Shown: positions 52,968-62,075, counted from the stretch's first letter. The stretch is DNA of 64,000 nt from Sandaracinomonas limnophila (GCF_004005965.1 NZ_SACY01000001.1:434001-498000), one strand, 5' to 3'. The notes: generated by a model not told the origin, from the letters alone. Numbers and translations are program-made.

Positions 52968-55916
52968 ATGAGTATTACAGAAAGAAATATAACTTCCTTA
53001 AAAGAAACCTTTTTAGGAGAGGTTTATTTAGATAATTCTCCCGAAAGTGAATTGCAAAAAAGAATTTATGCTACTGATGCATCGGTATATCAGGTTAAAC
53101 CCAAAGGTGTAGTAAAACCGTACACTAAAAAGGATATTCAGCGTATTATTCAATTTGCCAATCAAACAGAAAACAAAATAATTCCAAGAGCAGCTGGAAC
53201 CTCATTGGCAGGTCAAGTTGTTGGCAGCGATATTGTTGTTGAGGTATCAAAAAATTTCAATAAGATTTTAGAAATAAATCCAAAAGAAAAATCAGTTTGG
53301 GTTGAACCAGGAATTATTCGAGATGATTTAAATAATCAATTAAAAGAATATAACTTATTTTTTGGTCCTGAAACCTCTACTGCTAATCGAGCACAAATTG
53401 GTGGAATGCTAGGAAATAATTCCTGTGGATTACATTCAATAGCTTGGGGAAATACCCGAGATCATGCATTAGAATTAAAAGCATATTTAAGTGATGGTTC
53501 AGAAATCCACACTAAAGAATTAAGTTTAGAAGAGTTCTATGCTAAAACTCAACTGAAAAATTTAGAAGGAAAAATATATTCTGAAATTCATAGGCTTTTA
53601 AATAATCCAGAAATTCAGGAATTAATTGAACAAAATTTTCCCAAAAAATCCATCAAAAGAAGAAATTCTGGCTATTCATTGGACGCTCTATTAGAGATGC
53701 AACCCTTTAAACCCAATGGAAAAAATTTCAATCTTTCTGCCCTTTTAACTGGCTCTGAAGGAACTTTGGCATTTGTTCATTCAGCCAAATTAAATTTAAT
53801 TGAAAGTCCAGAAAAAGAAGTAAAACTTTTATGTATTCATTGCCATTCTGTTCAAGAAGCAATGCTAGCTAACATTGAAGCATTAAAATTAGAACCATTA
53901 GCTTCAGAGTTGGTTGATGATTTCATATTGTCCTTTACAAAAGGACATCCTTTATTTGAAAAAGATAGAGATTTTATTCAGGGTGACCCTGCTGCAATTT
54001 TAATGGTAGAATTTAGAAATTCGGATGAAAGTAAACTCACAGAAAAAGTAAATAGCCTCATCAAACAATTATCAGAATTAAACATTGGATATGCTTATCC
54101 TATTTTATCTAATGAGGCGATTGCACATGGTTGGGAAATTAGAAAAGCTGGATTGGGTCTAATTCGAAATTTAGTAGCTGATGAACAAGCAGTAAATCTT
54201 ATTGAAGATTGTGCGGTAGATCCACTGGATTTACCTTATTACGTTGCAGACATTGAAAACTTACTTAAAAAACATGAAGTAAAAGCTGCCTTTTATGCTC
54301 ACGCAGGAGCAGGTGAATTGCATATTGAGCCATTTTTGGATTTAAAAACTACAGAAGGAAGAAGAAAATTTCGAGAGATTCTTTCTGAAACAGTTGAAAT
54401 ACTCAAAAAATACAAAGGTGCATTAAGTGGAGAACATGGGGATGGTCGCTTAAGAGGTGAATTTATTCCTCAACTAATGGGAGAAAAAGTATATCAATTA
54501 TTCAAAGACATTAAAAATTTATTTGATCCAAAAAATATATTAAATCCCGGAAAAATAGTTTACACCCCTCCTATGGATGAGGATTTCAGATTTGAAATTA
54601 ACAAATCAATCAAATTTGAAAATCTAATTTTTGATTATGGCGAAATAAATAATCCTTTACGATTAGTAGAGAAATGTTCAGGCTCAGGTGATTGTAAAAA
54701 ATCACATCTATCGGGTGGCACTTTGTGTCCTAGTTACATGGCAACCCTAAATGAAAAAAATAGCACACGGGGACGGGCCAATGTATTACGACAAATTTTA
54801 ACAGAATCAAATACAAACGGATTTGAAAATAAAGAATTAAATGAAGTTTTAGATTTGTGCTTATCTTGTAAGGCGTGTCTGACAGAGTGTCCTTCTGGAG
54901 TTGACATTGCACAATTAAAAGCTGAAGTACTAGCTCAACAATATGAGAAAAAAGGAATTCCTTTCAAGGTTCAAATGATTGGGCACTTTCCTAAAATTCA
55001 AGCATTTTTCAGCCCAATTGCACCACTATATAATCTGGCTATTTCCTTACCTATTATTTCCAATTTAATCAAATTAAGTTTAGGCTTTTCTCAAAAAAGA
55101 AGTTTGCCAAAATTACATTTTCAAACCTTAGAATCATGGTTTAATTCCTATACAAATAGGAACCAAAATCAGAATTTTTCTAATGGGAAGATAGTTTTAT
55201 TAGCTGATGAATTTACGAATTTCAATGATGTAGAAATTGGACAAAAAGCTGTTAAACTTTTAAATCAATTAGGATACGAGGTTTTAATTCCTTCAAATAT
55301 TGTTTCGGGTCGCTCCTATTTATCAAAAGGTATGGTAAAAACAGCCAAGAAATTGATGGAAGATAATTATGATACTCTTTCCAATCCCGAATTCTCTAAT
55401 TTACCTATTGTTGGAATAGAACCAAGTGCATTGGTAACTTTTAAAGATGAAGGTCCTAAAATAGTTTCTAAAAATTTTAACGCAATTGCTTTAGAAATTA
55501 AAAGTAGAACCCTATTAATTGATGATTTTATAAGTGATGAATTCAAAAAGGGGAAAATTTTAAAATCAAATTTCACTCAAGAATCCCGAAAAATAAAAAT
55601 ACATGGACATTGTCACCAAAAATCTGTTTTAGGATTAAGTAAAACAAGGTTAGCCTTGGAAATTCCAGAAAATTATTCAACCGAATTGATTCCTTCAGGA
55701 TGTTGTGGAATGGCTGGTTCTTTTGGGTATGAGGCAAAAAAATTTGATTTATCACAAAAAATAGCTGAATTGGTTTTGTTTCCAAGCCTCAGAAAAATAC
55801 AAAAAGGTGAAATCATTGCAAGTAATGGTACATCTTGTCGCCACCAAATTAAGGATGGACTAAAGTTAGAAGGCAAACATACAGTAGAAATTTTATTTGA
55901 TGCACTAAAAAAATGA
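52968..55916 (+). CDS. FAD-binding and 4Fe-4S oxidoreductase (D-2-hydroxyacid dehydrogenase, YdiJ-like)
   Basis: Large three-part enzyme of 982 residues. An FAD-binding PCMH domain (about 45-270; IPRAAGTSLAGQ, GGMLGNNSCG) and FAD-oxidase C-domain (about 275-540; HAGAGELHIEP, SGEHGDGRLRG) are followed by two Fe-S motifs (CSGSGDCKK with a downstream CP, and CLSCKACLTECP, about 565-665) and a CCG-type domain (about 730-980; GHCHQKSVLG, PSGCCGMAGSFG). Such proteins oxidise D-lactate, D-2-hydroxyglutarate or similar acids and pass electrons to a quinone or carrier. The substrate is not readable. It overlaps the next small gene by four bases. Confidence 0.92.
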   Translation: MSITERNITSLKETFLGEVYLDNSPESELQKRIYATDASVYQVKPKGVVKPYTKKDIQRIIQFANQTENKIIPRAAGTSLAGQVVGSDIVVEVSKNFNKILEINPKEKSVWVEPGIIRDDLNNQLKEYNLFFGPETSTANRAQIGGMLGNNSCGLHSIAWGNTRDHALELKAYLSDGSEIHTKELSLEEFYAKTQLKNLEGKIYSEIHRLLNNPEIQELIEQNFPKKSIKRRNSGYSLDALLEMQPFKPNGKNFNLSALLTGSEGTLAFVHSAKLNLIESPEKEVKLLCIHCHSVQEAMLANIEALKLEPLASELVDDFILSFTKGHPLFEKDRDFIQGDPAAILMVEFRNSDESKLTEKVNSLIKQLSELNIGYAYPILSNEAIAHGWEIRKAGLGLIRNLVADEQAVNLIEDCAVDPLDLPYYVADIENLLKKHEVKAAFYAHAGAGELHIEPFLDLKTTEGRRKFREILSETVEILKKYKGALSGEHGDGRLRGEFIPQLMGEKVYQLFKDIKNLFDPKNILNPGKIVYTPPMDEDFRFEINKSIKFENLIFDYGEINNPLRLVEKCSGSGDCKKSHLSGGTLCPSYMATLNEKNSTRGRANVLRQILTESNTNGFENKELNEVLDLCLSCKACLTECPSGVDIAQLKAEVLAQQYEKKGIPFKVQMIGHFPKIQAFFSPIAPLYNLAISLPIISNLIKLSLGFSQKRSLPKLHFQTLESWFNSYTNRNQNQNFSNGKIVLLADEFTNFNDVEIGQKAVKLLNQLGYEVLIPSNIVSGRSYLSKGMVKTAKKLMEDNYDTLSNPEFSNLPIVGIEPSALVTFKDEGPKIVSKNFNAIALEIKSRTLLIDDFISDEFKKGKILKSNFTQESRKIKIHGHCHQKSVLGLSKTRLALEIPENYSTELIPSGCCGMAGSFGYEAKKFDLSQKIAELVLFPSLRKIQKGEIIASNGTSCRHQIKDGLKLEGKHTVEILFDALKK

Positions 55917-56230
55917 TACAATTTAATTTATCCTTATTTATAGATAATAAAATTGAGCAACAGGCGATTACTGCTTTGACCAAAATTATTTTACCTGAAT
56001 TAAAAAAATGGAAAGATATTAAGGCTACTCATTTATTTTCGATTGATTCGCATCAAGAAAAGGATTCGATAGGTTTAAGTATTCAATGCCTTATACCAAA
56101 TTCAAAAGAGAAAGAGATACAGGATAAAATTGTTCAATTAATAAACGGCTTTTTTCAGGCTGAATTCCCAAATCAATTTGTCTATTTCTCAAGCCAATTA
56201 AGTCTTAAATATTCCAATCAATTGGATTAA
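55913..56230 (+). CDS. Small protein, possibly DUF4286-like
   Basis: A 105-residue soluble protein coupled to the oxidoreductase gene by an ATGA overlap. It looks like an alpha-beta fold with a hydrophobic first strand (FNLSLFIDNKIE), a central helix and a final strand (NQFVYFSSQLSLKY). The layout resembles Bacteroidota DUF4286 proteins, but the sequence match is weak, so I treat it as hypothetical. Its last 26 bases overlap the convergent ung gene. Confidence 0.72.
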   Translation: MIQFNLSLFIDNKIEQQAITALTKIILPELKKWKDIKATHLFSIDSHQEKDSIGLSIQCLIPNSKEKEIQDKIVQLINGFFQAEFPNQFVYFSSQLSLKYSNQLD

Positions 56231-56903
56231 TATTGTTTTTTTCTAAGTATTCATTGGCATTTTTAAAACAATTTGAACCGAACCACCCACCCTTATTGGC
56301 TCCTAATGGTGAAGGATGTGCCGTTTTAATAATAAGGTGTTTTTGTGCATCTATTAAATTTTCAAATTTATGCGCAAAATTTCCCCAAAGCAGAAATACC
56401 AAATTTTCTTTTCGATCACTCAATACTTGAACAGCATTTTTTGTTAACTCTTGCCAACCTAAATTTACGTGTGAATTTGGCTCAGATTCTCGAACAGTTA
56501 AACAAGCATTTAATAAAAGTACCCCTTGCTTAGCCCAATTAACTAAACTACCTGAAGGTCTAAAATTTATTTGATTATACTCTAAATCTATTTCTTTAAA
56601 AATATTTTTCAAAGAGGGTGGAAAGGCAACACCTTCTGCAACAGAAAAAGATAACCCTTCAGCTTGACCTTTTTGGTGATATGGATCTTGTCCAATAATT
56701 ACCACCTTGGTTTCATGAAAAGAACAAAGATTAAAGGCATTAAATATTTTTTCTATGGGAGGATAAATAATATACTTATCAATTTCTACCTGTAAAATGG
56801 TATTCAAAGAATCCCAAAACGCATTTAAAGACAAAGGTAAAAGAACATTTTTCCAATCATTTGTAAACAAATCTTGTAACTTTGTTGTATTAATAGAATT
56901 CAT
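56205..56903 (-). CDS. ung: Uracil-DNA glycosylase, family 1
   Basis: Removes uracil from DNA in base excision repair. The 232 residues have the catalytic GQDPYH motif (Asp73 activates water), the FPPSLKNIFKE loop and the C-terminal HPSPLGANKG motif with the catalytic histidine. Length is normal. Its ATG at 56903 overlaps the divergent apaG ATG in the palindrome CATG, so its promoter must lie inside apaG. The 3' end overlaps the small 55913 gene by 26 bases. Confidence 0.97.
   Translation of the reverse strand: MNSINTTKLQDLFTNDWKNVLLPLSLNAFWDSLNTILQVEIDKYIIYPPIEKIFNAFNLCSFHETKVVIIGQDPYHQKGQAEGLSFSVAEGVAFPPSLKNIFKEIDLEYNQINFRPSGSLVNWAKQGVLLLNACLTVRESEPNSHVNLGWQELTKNAVQVLSDRKENLVFLLWGNFAHKFENLIDAQKHLIIKTAHPSPLGANKGGWFGSNCFKNANEYLEKNNINPIDWNI
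56877..56884 (+). promoter_or_regulatory. -7 promoter element TAACTTTG for apaG, inside ung
   Basis: Exact TAnnTTTG match located within the first codons of the divergent ung gene, 17 bases before the apaG ATG. Same octamer as before the microprotein gene at 62102. Confidence 0.55.
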
Positions 56904-57288
56904 GAGCGAGGCAATTTCAAACGGTTTTGTAATAAAAGTAGAAACAACACAATTGTTGAACCAAGCAATACAAAAGCCTTTTATTCATTTTTTTAGTTAT
57001 CAAATTACCATAAAAAACCTCAATCCCTTCCCTGCAAAATTAATTGGTAGATTTTGGAAAATATGGGAAATGGGTGGAAAAATTGAACAAGTTTCTGGTT
57101 TAGGCGTAGTAGGTTTACAACCCATTATAGAACCCAATACTTCTTTTACCTATACTTCTGGATGTCCACTTACCACAAATTTAGGGAAAATGTCGGGGCA
57201 TTATAGCTTTACTAATGTACAATCGGGTGAAAACTTTCTGGTAAAAATTCCACCTTTTGAATTAATAGCGAATAACTTATTAAATTAA
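56902..57288 (+). CDS. apaG: ApaG domain protein (Co2+/Mg2+ efflux protein ApaG)
   Basis: Fibronectin-like ApaG protein of 128 residues, the usual family length. Motifs include FFSYQITIKNLNPFPAKL, RFWKIWEMGGKIEQVSG-type strand, GLGVVGLQPIIEPN and YTSGCPL. Annotated as linked to cobalt/magnesium efflux, though its precise role is unsettled. I start at the ATG at 56902; a longer frame runs back through ung but would only be the antisense of that gene. Its stop shares one base with the next gene (TAATG). Confidence 0.92.
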   Translation: MSEAISNGFVIKVETTQLLNQAIQKPFIHFFSYQITIKNLNPFPAKLIGRFWKIWEMGGKIEQVSGLGVVGLQPIIEPNTSFTYTSGCPLTTNLGKMSGHYSFTNVQSGENFLVKIPPFELIANNLLN

Positions 57289-57701
57289 TGTATCAGTTAA
57301 TTCAAAGAATCATATTTTTTTTAAAAGCTCAAACAGCACATGGATTGCATTCCCCCTTAGTATTTGACTTATATACAAAGGTAATCAACCCCAATTTATG
57401 GCCGTTTCAAAAAGACATTTTTGATGTTGAACTCGAAAAATTTATTGAAAGTAAATTCGAATTAAAATCATTTAAGTTATTAAAAATCAACAACATAAAT
57501 GAATTAAATAATTTTAATCCTACTAAAAATCAGGTGGTCTTAATACATGAACCCTTTAGAAATAAGCTATTTAAAGAAAAAGTAGAATTAGTAGCTCAAA
57601 ATGAATTCTTTAATTACATTATTCACTTTTTCCATGGGTCAATATTTATTTCGAGCGAATTGGCACCCCGACAAACATTTTATTTGAAACACATGCAATA
57701 A
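57288..57701 (+). CDS. Short protein resembling the ends of a SAM methyltransferase family
   Basis: A 137-residue protein coupled to apaG. Its first 35 residues (FLKAQTAHGLHSPLVFDLY) resemble the N-terminus of a Bacteroidota class I methyltransferase group of about 240-260 residues, and its C-terminus (FHGSIFISSELAPRQTFYLKH) resembles the end of the same group. The central part, where the SAM-binding glycine motif should be, is missing. It may be a reduced, non-catalytic relative or a decayed gene still open in frame. A terminator follows immediately at 57702. Confidence 0.7.
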   Translation: MYQLIQRIIFFLKAQTAHGLHSPLVFDLYTKVINPNLWPFQKDIFDVELEKFIESKFELKSFKLLKINNINELNNFNPTKNQVVLIHEPFRNKLFKEKVELVAQNEFFNYIIHFFHGSIFISSELAPRQTFYLKHMQ

Positions 57702-57723
57702 AAAAAGGGCCGAAGCCCTTTTT
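57702..57723. terminator. Two-way rho-independent terminator
   Basis: Nine-pair stem AAAAAGGGC / GCCCTTTTT around CGAA, between the convergent 57288 gene and the DEAD-box helicase gene. A and T runs on either side suit both directions. Confidence 0.9.
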
Positions 57724-57724
57724 C

Positions 57725-59515
57725 TTATTTTCCTTTCGCAACTTCCACCATCACTCTTCTACCCTTAATTGTTGCCCCAACCATTTTATCAACAACGTCT
57801 TTCACATATTCTTTCGGTACATCTACATAGGTATGTCTATTTTCAATTTGAATATGTCCTAATGCATTACCTGGAATACCGGTTTCTCCAGCAAAAGCAC
57901 CAACAATATTTGAAGGGCTAATTTTTTCATTGAAACCAATATTTACAAACAAACGAACCATGTTATCATCTGAACGATATGGTTTTCCTTCACGGTCGAA
58001 ACGTGGACCTCTATCTCCTCCGCGGTCACGATCTCTTCCTCGGTCATCTCGACCATAACTTCCTCCTCTTCTATCTCCACCACGGTCTCTTTCAAATCGA
58101 CCAGCTCCTCTGCGATCTCTGTCTCTATCACCTCTACCCCCACGATCATCGCGATCACGACCATATTTTCTAGATTGACGATCTAACTCTCCATCAAGGT
58201 TTTCATCTGCAAATTCATTTTTTGCAACCCCCATGTTCATTTTCACCAATGCTGAAACAACTTGTTCCGTACTGCATCCTGCATGGTGTAAAGCTTCTAA
58301 AACATCATCAAATAGCTCTAATCCACCTTCCTCAATAGTTTCTTTAACCCTTTCAATGAACATTCCCTTTTTAATACCAACTACGTCAGTAAAGGTTGGA
58401 ATTACACCTTTTTCAATTTTCACTTTGGTGTAGTTCATGATTTCGCGCAAACGATTTCTTTCAGAACCAACCACTAAAGTAAATGCCTTACCCGATTTAC
58501 CTGCGCGACCTGTACGGCCAATACGGTGTACATAATATTCTTCATCTAAAGGAATATCGTAATTAATAACTCCATCTACATTGTCAACATCCAAACCACG
58601 TGCAGCAACATCTGTAGCAACGAGAATATTTACAGAACCTGAACGAAAACGGTTCATAACCTGCGTACGTTGATTTTGTCTTAAATCACCATGCAAACCC
58701 TCTGCAGCATATCCACGATTCATTAATTCTTCAACAACCTCATCCACACGTTTTTTCTGATTACAGAAAATCAATAACAATTTTAAATTGTAAAAGTCGA
58801 TTAAACGAGTGGTAACTTCCATTTTCGCTTTTCCTTTTACATCAAAATAAAGTTGTTCAATATTATCATTTGTGATTTCGTTTTTAACAACCTTCACTAA
58901 TTTTGGATTAGTTAAATAACGATTTGTTAAAGCCATAATAGGCTTAGACATTGTAGCAGAAAATAATACAGTCTGGCGCTCATCAGGTAATTCTTCCAAG
59001 ATACTTTCAATATCTTCTCGGAATCCCATATCTAACATTTCATCAGCCTCATCTAAAACGATTTTAGTAGCACGCTCTAATTTTAAAGCCCTGCGCTCAA
59101 TTAAGTCAATCACACGACCAGGAGTACCCACAACAATGTTTGCTCCGGCTTTTAAAGACTTAATTTGACGCTCAATGGAATCTCCACCATAAACAGTTGT
59201 CACCCAAACACCTTTAATGTGCTTAGAAAGTTTCTTCATTTCCTCTGTTACCTGCAATGCAAGTTCACGCGTAGGACAAAGAATAATTGCTTGAACATAT
59301 TTTTCAAAAGGAACAACATGCTCAATTAAAGGAATACCAAATGCTGCTGTTTTTCCAGTACCCGTTTGGGCCTGACCAATTACATCTCTTCCTTCCAAAA
59401 CGAAAGGAATTGCTTCTGATTGAATGGGTGAAGCAAATTCAAAACCCATTTCTTTTACTGCTTCCATGATACCCTCAGATAAAGAGAGCTCATCAAAACG
59501 AACTTTTTGACTCAT
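57725..59515 (-). CDS. DEAD-box RNA helicase (DeaD/CsdA type) with RG/RD-rich region
   Basis: ATP-dependent RNA helicase for ribosome assembly, RNA decay or cold adaptation. The 596 residues show the Q motif, Walker A AQTGTGKT, DEAD box VLDEADEMLD, SAT and HRIGRTGRAG in two RecA domains (1-370), a DeaD-like dimerisation region, an arginine/glycine/aspartate-rich disordered stretch (about 445-520) and a C-terminal DbpA-type RNA-binding domain (about 520-596; RLFVNIGFNEKISPSNI). This layout fits DeaD/CsdA. A structured 5' leader of about 115 bases and a TAGTTTTG promoter precede it, suggesting RNA-level control. Confidence 0.95.
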   Translation of the reverse strand: MSQKVRFDELSLSEGIMEAVKEMGFEFASPIQSEAIPFVLEGRDVIGQAQTGTGKTAAFGIPLIEHVVPFEKYVQAIILCPTRELALQVTEEMKKLSKHIKGVWVTTVYGGDSIERQIKSLKAGANIVVGTPGRVIDLIERRALKLERATKIVLDEADEMLDMGFREDIESILEELPDERQTVLFSATMSKPIMALTNRYLTNPKLVKVVKNEITNDNIEQLYFDVKGKAKMEVTTRLIDFYNLKLLLIFCNQKKRVDEVVEELMNRGYAAEGLHGDLRQNQRTQVMNRFRSGSVNILVATDVAARGLDVDNVDGVINYDIPLDEEYYVHRIGRTGRAGKSGKAFTLVVGSERNRLREIMNYTKVKIEKGVIPTFTDVVGIKKGMFIERVKETIEEGGLELFDDVLEALHHAGCSTEQVVSALVKMNMGVAKNEFADENLDGELDRQSRKYGRDRDDRGGRGDRDRDRRGAGRFERDRGGDRRGGSYGRDDRGRDRDRGGDRGPRFDREGKPYRSDDNMVRLFVNIGFNEKISPSNIVGAFAGETGIPGNALGHIQIENRHTYVDVPKEYVKDVVDKMVGATIKGRRVMVEVAKGK

Positions 59516-59541
59516 ATCAATAATTAATTACGGTGATAAAC

Positions 59542-59611
59542 ACATCCGTAGTTAACTCTTGACCTAAAATCCCAAAAGGATAAATATAAACAAAAAGAGT
59601 TTCGCGGATGT
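59542..59611 (-). promoter_or_regulatory. Nested stem in the helicase 5' leader
   Basis: In the minus-strand leader, ACATCCG pairs with CGGATGT (59605-59611 with 59542-59548), and inside it AACTCTT pairs with AAGAGTT (59595-59601 with 59554-59560), around a 34-base loop. Two helices of seven pairs in correct nested order suggest a real RNA fold, 26 bases before the ATG. No T-run follows, so it is not a terminator. Confidence 0.6.
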
Positions 59612-59630
59612 ATTTTGTACAAATAAAATG

Positions 59631-59638
59631 CAAAACTA
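59631..59638 (-). promoter_or_regulatory. -7 promoter element TAGTTTTG before helicase leader
   Basis: Exact TAnnTTTG match on the minus strand, 115 bases before the helicase ATG, placing the whole nested stem inside the transcript. The same octamer precedes the 60902 gene. Confidence 0.5.
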
Positions 59639-59684
59639 CTTCATTTTCATTAGAATAGCAAGAAAATTGTATTTTTTTAATATT

Positions 59685-60902
59685 TTACTTCGAGACCCTA
59701 AATACAACTTGCGCATTTAATGCGATTGAATTGTCGGGTTTCACCTCCAAGGTACCCGATTTAACTTCAATTCGAATTGGTGACAATCCTTCCCCAACTA
59801 ATCGATTTTTCAAAATAAAACCCCGCTTTAAAGCAGCTTTAGTTCCCTGGTCTGAAAAAGTAAAAATTTCTAACTTAGAATTTTTATTCGTTTGTAAACC
59901 CTCAACGAATCGTTTGAAAAAATAATCTTTAGTAGTACTTATTTGATCGTTCGAGTTATCAAAAGAAAATTCATAAGTAGGAAGTAATAACTTTTCAGTT
60001 TGAGTTGAATCCATTAAAAATGAATGCAAAGTTACAATTGCGGATTGTTTAGGTAAAACAAAATCCTTACCACCTGGCCAAGCAAGTATTTGTGTTGAAT
60101 CCGAATCTAATTTGGCAGAATCTACCACAGCTTGAGTTAGACTATCATTTAATTTATTTAAACTATCTAAAGGGATTATTTCCTCCGATTCAAAACTAAC
60201 CTCCTCCTCGTTTGATTTTCGAACCAGAAAAAACAAGGAAATTCCAACAAATATTAAAATAACCAAAGCTATACCAATATTTTTTGCACTTAATATAGCA
60301 GAAAAATTAGTCTCCGAATATTTCTCAACATCTTCATTAGACGTATTCAATGAATCTAAATCCACTTTAAGTACATCATTTAATAATAAAATATCAATAA
60401 TTACTTTCTGAATTTCTGGAGAAATATGATCTGAGAATTGAGATTTAGATTGTATTACATTTTGACAAAAAGCAGTAAAATCCGAAAGAGTATCTTCTTC
60501 TTTTTTAAACTCAATAACTAAGACTCCTAAGAAAAAAGCTAGCCCTTTCATTACAACTGAACTTTTGCAATTCAATTTTTGGGATATTTGAAGGGCTAAT
60601 GCACTTTTTTTATCAGGGAATAAAATACCCATAACTGATTCCCCATAGGCTACAATTGTGCCTTCTTGCTTACCAATACTCTCCGCTGTCTCAATTGAAA
60701 TATCAGCTTTTACCTTATGCTTCAAAAAATTAATCAAAGCATTATAGCGAATACGATTGGAAATAAGTTTTAGAATTCCTCCAACGGCAATAGACTGAAA
60801 AATTGGGATTAATTTATTTACCTCTCCTTCCTTCTCTCTCGTAAGAACTTGAATTCGCTGATTTACAAGTTTTAAAACATCTTCCCCAATAGTAACAATC
60901 AT
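59685..60902 (-). CDS. DUF937 protein with a transmembrane helix and OmpA-like C-terminus
   Basis: A 405-residue protein with an N-terminal DUF937-like helical domain (about 5-150), one transmembrane helix (about 212-232), a flexible acidic segment and a C-terminal domain (about 285-405) that resembles OmpA peptidoglycan-binding domains (FDNSNDQIS, then KRGFILKNRLVGEGLSPIRIEVKSG). The OmpA match is partial: the usual Asn-Arg motif is not clear. It probably links an internal domain to the cell wall. It has a promoter box at 60922-60929 and is followed by the helicase leader without a clear terminator. Confidence 0.78.
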   Translation of the reverse strand: MIVTIGEDVLKLVNQRIQVLTREKEGEVNKLIPIFQSIAVGGILKLISNRIRYNALINFLKHKVKADISIETAESIGKQEGTIVAYGESVMGILFPDKKSALALQISQKLNCKSSVVMKGLAFFLGVLVIEFKKEEDTLSDFTAFCQNVIQSKSQFSDHISPEIQKVIIDILLLNDVLKVDLDSLNTSNEDVEKYSETNFSAILSAKNIGIALVILIFVGISLFFLVRKSNEEEVSFESEEIIPLDSLNKLNDSLTQAVVDSAKLDSDSTQILAWPGGKDFVLPKQSAIVTLHSFLMDSTQTEKLLLPTYEFSFDNSNDQISTTKDYFFKRFVEGLQTNKNSKLEIFTFSDQGTKAALKRGFILKNRLVGEGLSPIRIEVKSGTLEVKPDNSIALNAQVVFRVSK

Positions 60903-60921
60903 TTCTAAAATAAATTTTTCG

Positions 60922-60929
60922 CAAAACTA
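60922..60929 (-). promoter_or_regulatory. -7 promoter element TAGTTTTG
   Basis: Exact TAnnTTTG match on the minus strand, 19 bases before the ATG at 60902. It lies 12 bases from a divergent near-consensus box for hisB. Confidence 0.5.
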
Positions 60930-60941
60930 CTATTGTTTTTT

Positions 60942-60949
60942 TAACTTTA
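60942..60949 (+). promoter_or_regulatory. Near-consensus -7 element TAACTTTA before hisB
   Basis: One mismatch from TAnnTTTG, ending four bases before the hisB ATG. If used, the hisB transcript would be leaderless or nearly so. Confidence 0.35.
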
Positions 60950-60953
60950 CTTT

Positions 60954-62066
60954 ATGAAAAAGATTTTATTTATTGATAGAGACGGAACAATTATTATTGA
61001 ACCGCCTATTGATTTCCAAGTTGACAGTCTAGAAAAGTTAGAATTTGTTCCAAAATCCATCTCAAATCTCGCTAAAATTCAAAATGAAACAGATTTTGAA
61101 TTTGTCATGGTAACGAACCAAGATGGTTTAGGAACCGATTCATTTCCTGAAGAAACATTCTGGCCTGCACAAAATAAAATGATTTCTATCCTACATTCTG
61201 AAAACATTCAATTTGGCAATATTCACATCGATTCAAGTTTTCCAGAAGAAAACAAACCTACCCGAAAACCTGGTACAGGGATGCTAAGTGAATATTTTGG
61301 GGAAACTTATGATTTAGCTAATTCTTTTGTAATTGGTGACCGATTGACCGATTTAGAGTTAGCAAAAAATCTTGGTGCGAAAGGTATTATCATTGGTAAT
61401 ATGGAAGTCCCAACTAATTTGAAACCCTATTTGGCACTTCAAACAAACTACTGGGACGAAATTTATTTCTTTCTTCGTGTACCAGAGAGAAAAATAATTC
61501 ATACACGCATTACACATGAAACTCAAATTCAGATTGAATTAAATTTAGACGGAAAAGGAGTTTGTAGTATTTCAACAGGAATTCCTTTTTTCGACCACAT
61601 GTTAGAACAAATAGGAAAACATGGTTCTATTGATTTAACTATTCAAGCTAAAGGTGATTTACATATCGATGAACATCATACCATAGAAGACACTGGTATT
61701 GCCCTTGGTGAAGCCATTGCATTGGCATTAGGTAATAAAAAAGGCATTAACCGCTACGGATTCCTACTACCAATGGATGATTGTTTGGCTCAAGTAGCCC
61801 TAGATTTCGGTGGTAGAAACTGGCTCGTTTGGGAGGCAGAATTTAAACGTGAAATGATTGGACAAATGCCAACAGAAATGTTTTATCATTTCTTTAAGTC
61901 ATTTTCTGATGCATCTAAATCTAATTTAAATATCAAGGCAGAAGGAGAAAATGAACACCATAAAATTGAAGCCATTTTTAAAGCTTTTGCAAAAGCAATT
62001 CGATTAGCTGTTCAAAGAGATTTAAAAAATTTAGATTCTTTACCGAGTACCAAAGGAATACTTTAA
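60954..62066 (+). CDS. hisB: Bifunctional histidinol-phosphatase / imidazoleglycerol-phosphate dehydratase
   Basis: Fused enzyme for two steps of histidine synthesis, 370 residues. The N-terminal HAD phosphatase (about 1-165) has the nucleophile pair in DRDGT (Asp8, Asp10) and [10 protein letters not shown]; the C-terminal dehydratase (about 178-370) has [13 protein letters not shown], the metal motif [10 protein letters not shown] and [18 protein letters not shown]-type His motifs. No other his gene is in the window, so it stands outside a his operon here. It is followed by the separate microprotein unit. Confidence 0.96.
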   Translation: MKKILFIDRDGTIIIEPPIDFQVDSLEKLEFVPKSISNLAKIQNETDFEFVMVTNQDGLGTDSFPEETFWPAQNKMISILHSENIQFGNIHIDSSFPEENKPTRKPGTGMLSEYFGETYDLANSFVIGDRLTDLELAKNLGAKGIIIGNMEVPTNLKPYLALQTNYWDEIYFFLRVPERKIIHTRITHETQIQIELNLDGKGVCSISTGIPFFDHMLEQIGKHGSIDLTIQAKGDLHIDEHHTIEDTGIALGEAIALALGNKKGINRYGFLLPMDDCLAQVALDFGGRNWLVWEAEFKREMIGQMPTEMFYHFFKSFSDASKSNLNIKAEGENEHHKIEAIFKAFAKAIRLAVQRDLKNLDSLPSTKGIL

Positions 62067-62075
62067 AAAATTATT

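Noticed and set aside
56797-56901. N-terminal extension of apaG through ung
   Set aside because: The extra 35 residues are only the antisense of ung, and the ATG at 56902 gives the standard 128-residue ApaG.
57940-58200. Horizontally acquired insert suggested by unusual base composition
   Set aside because: The shift is explained by codons for the Arg/Gly/Asp-rich region of the helicase, a normal part of this family.
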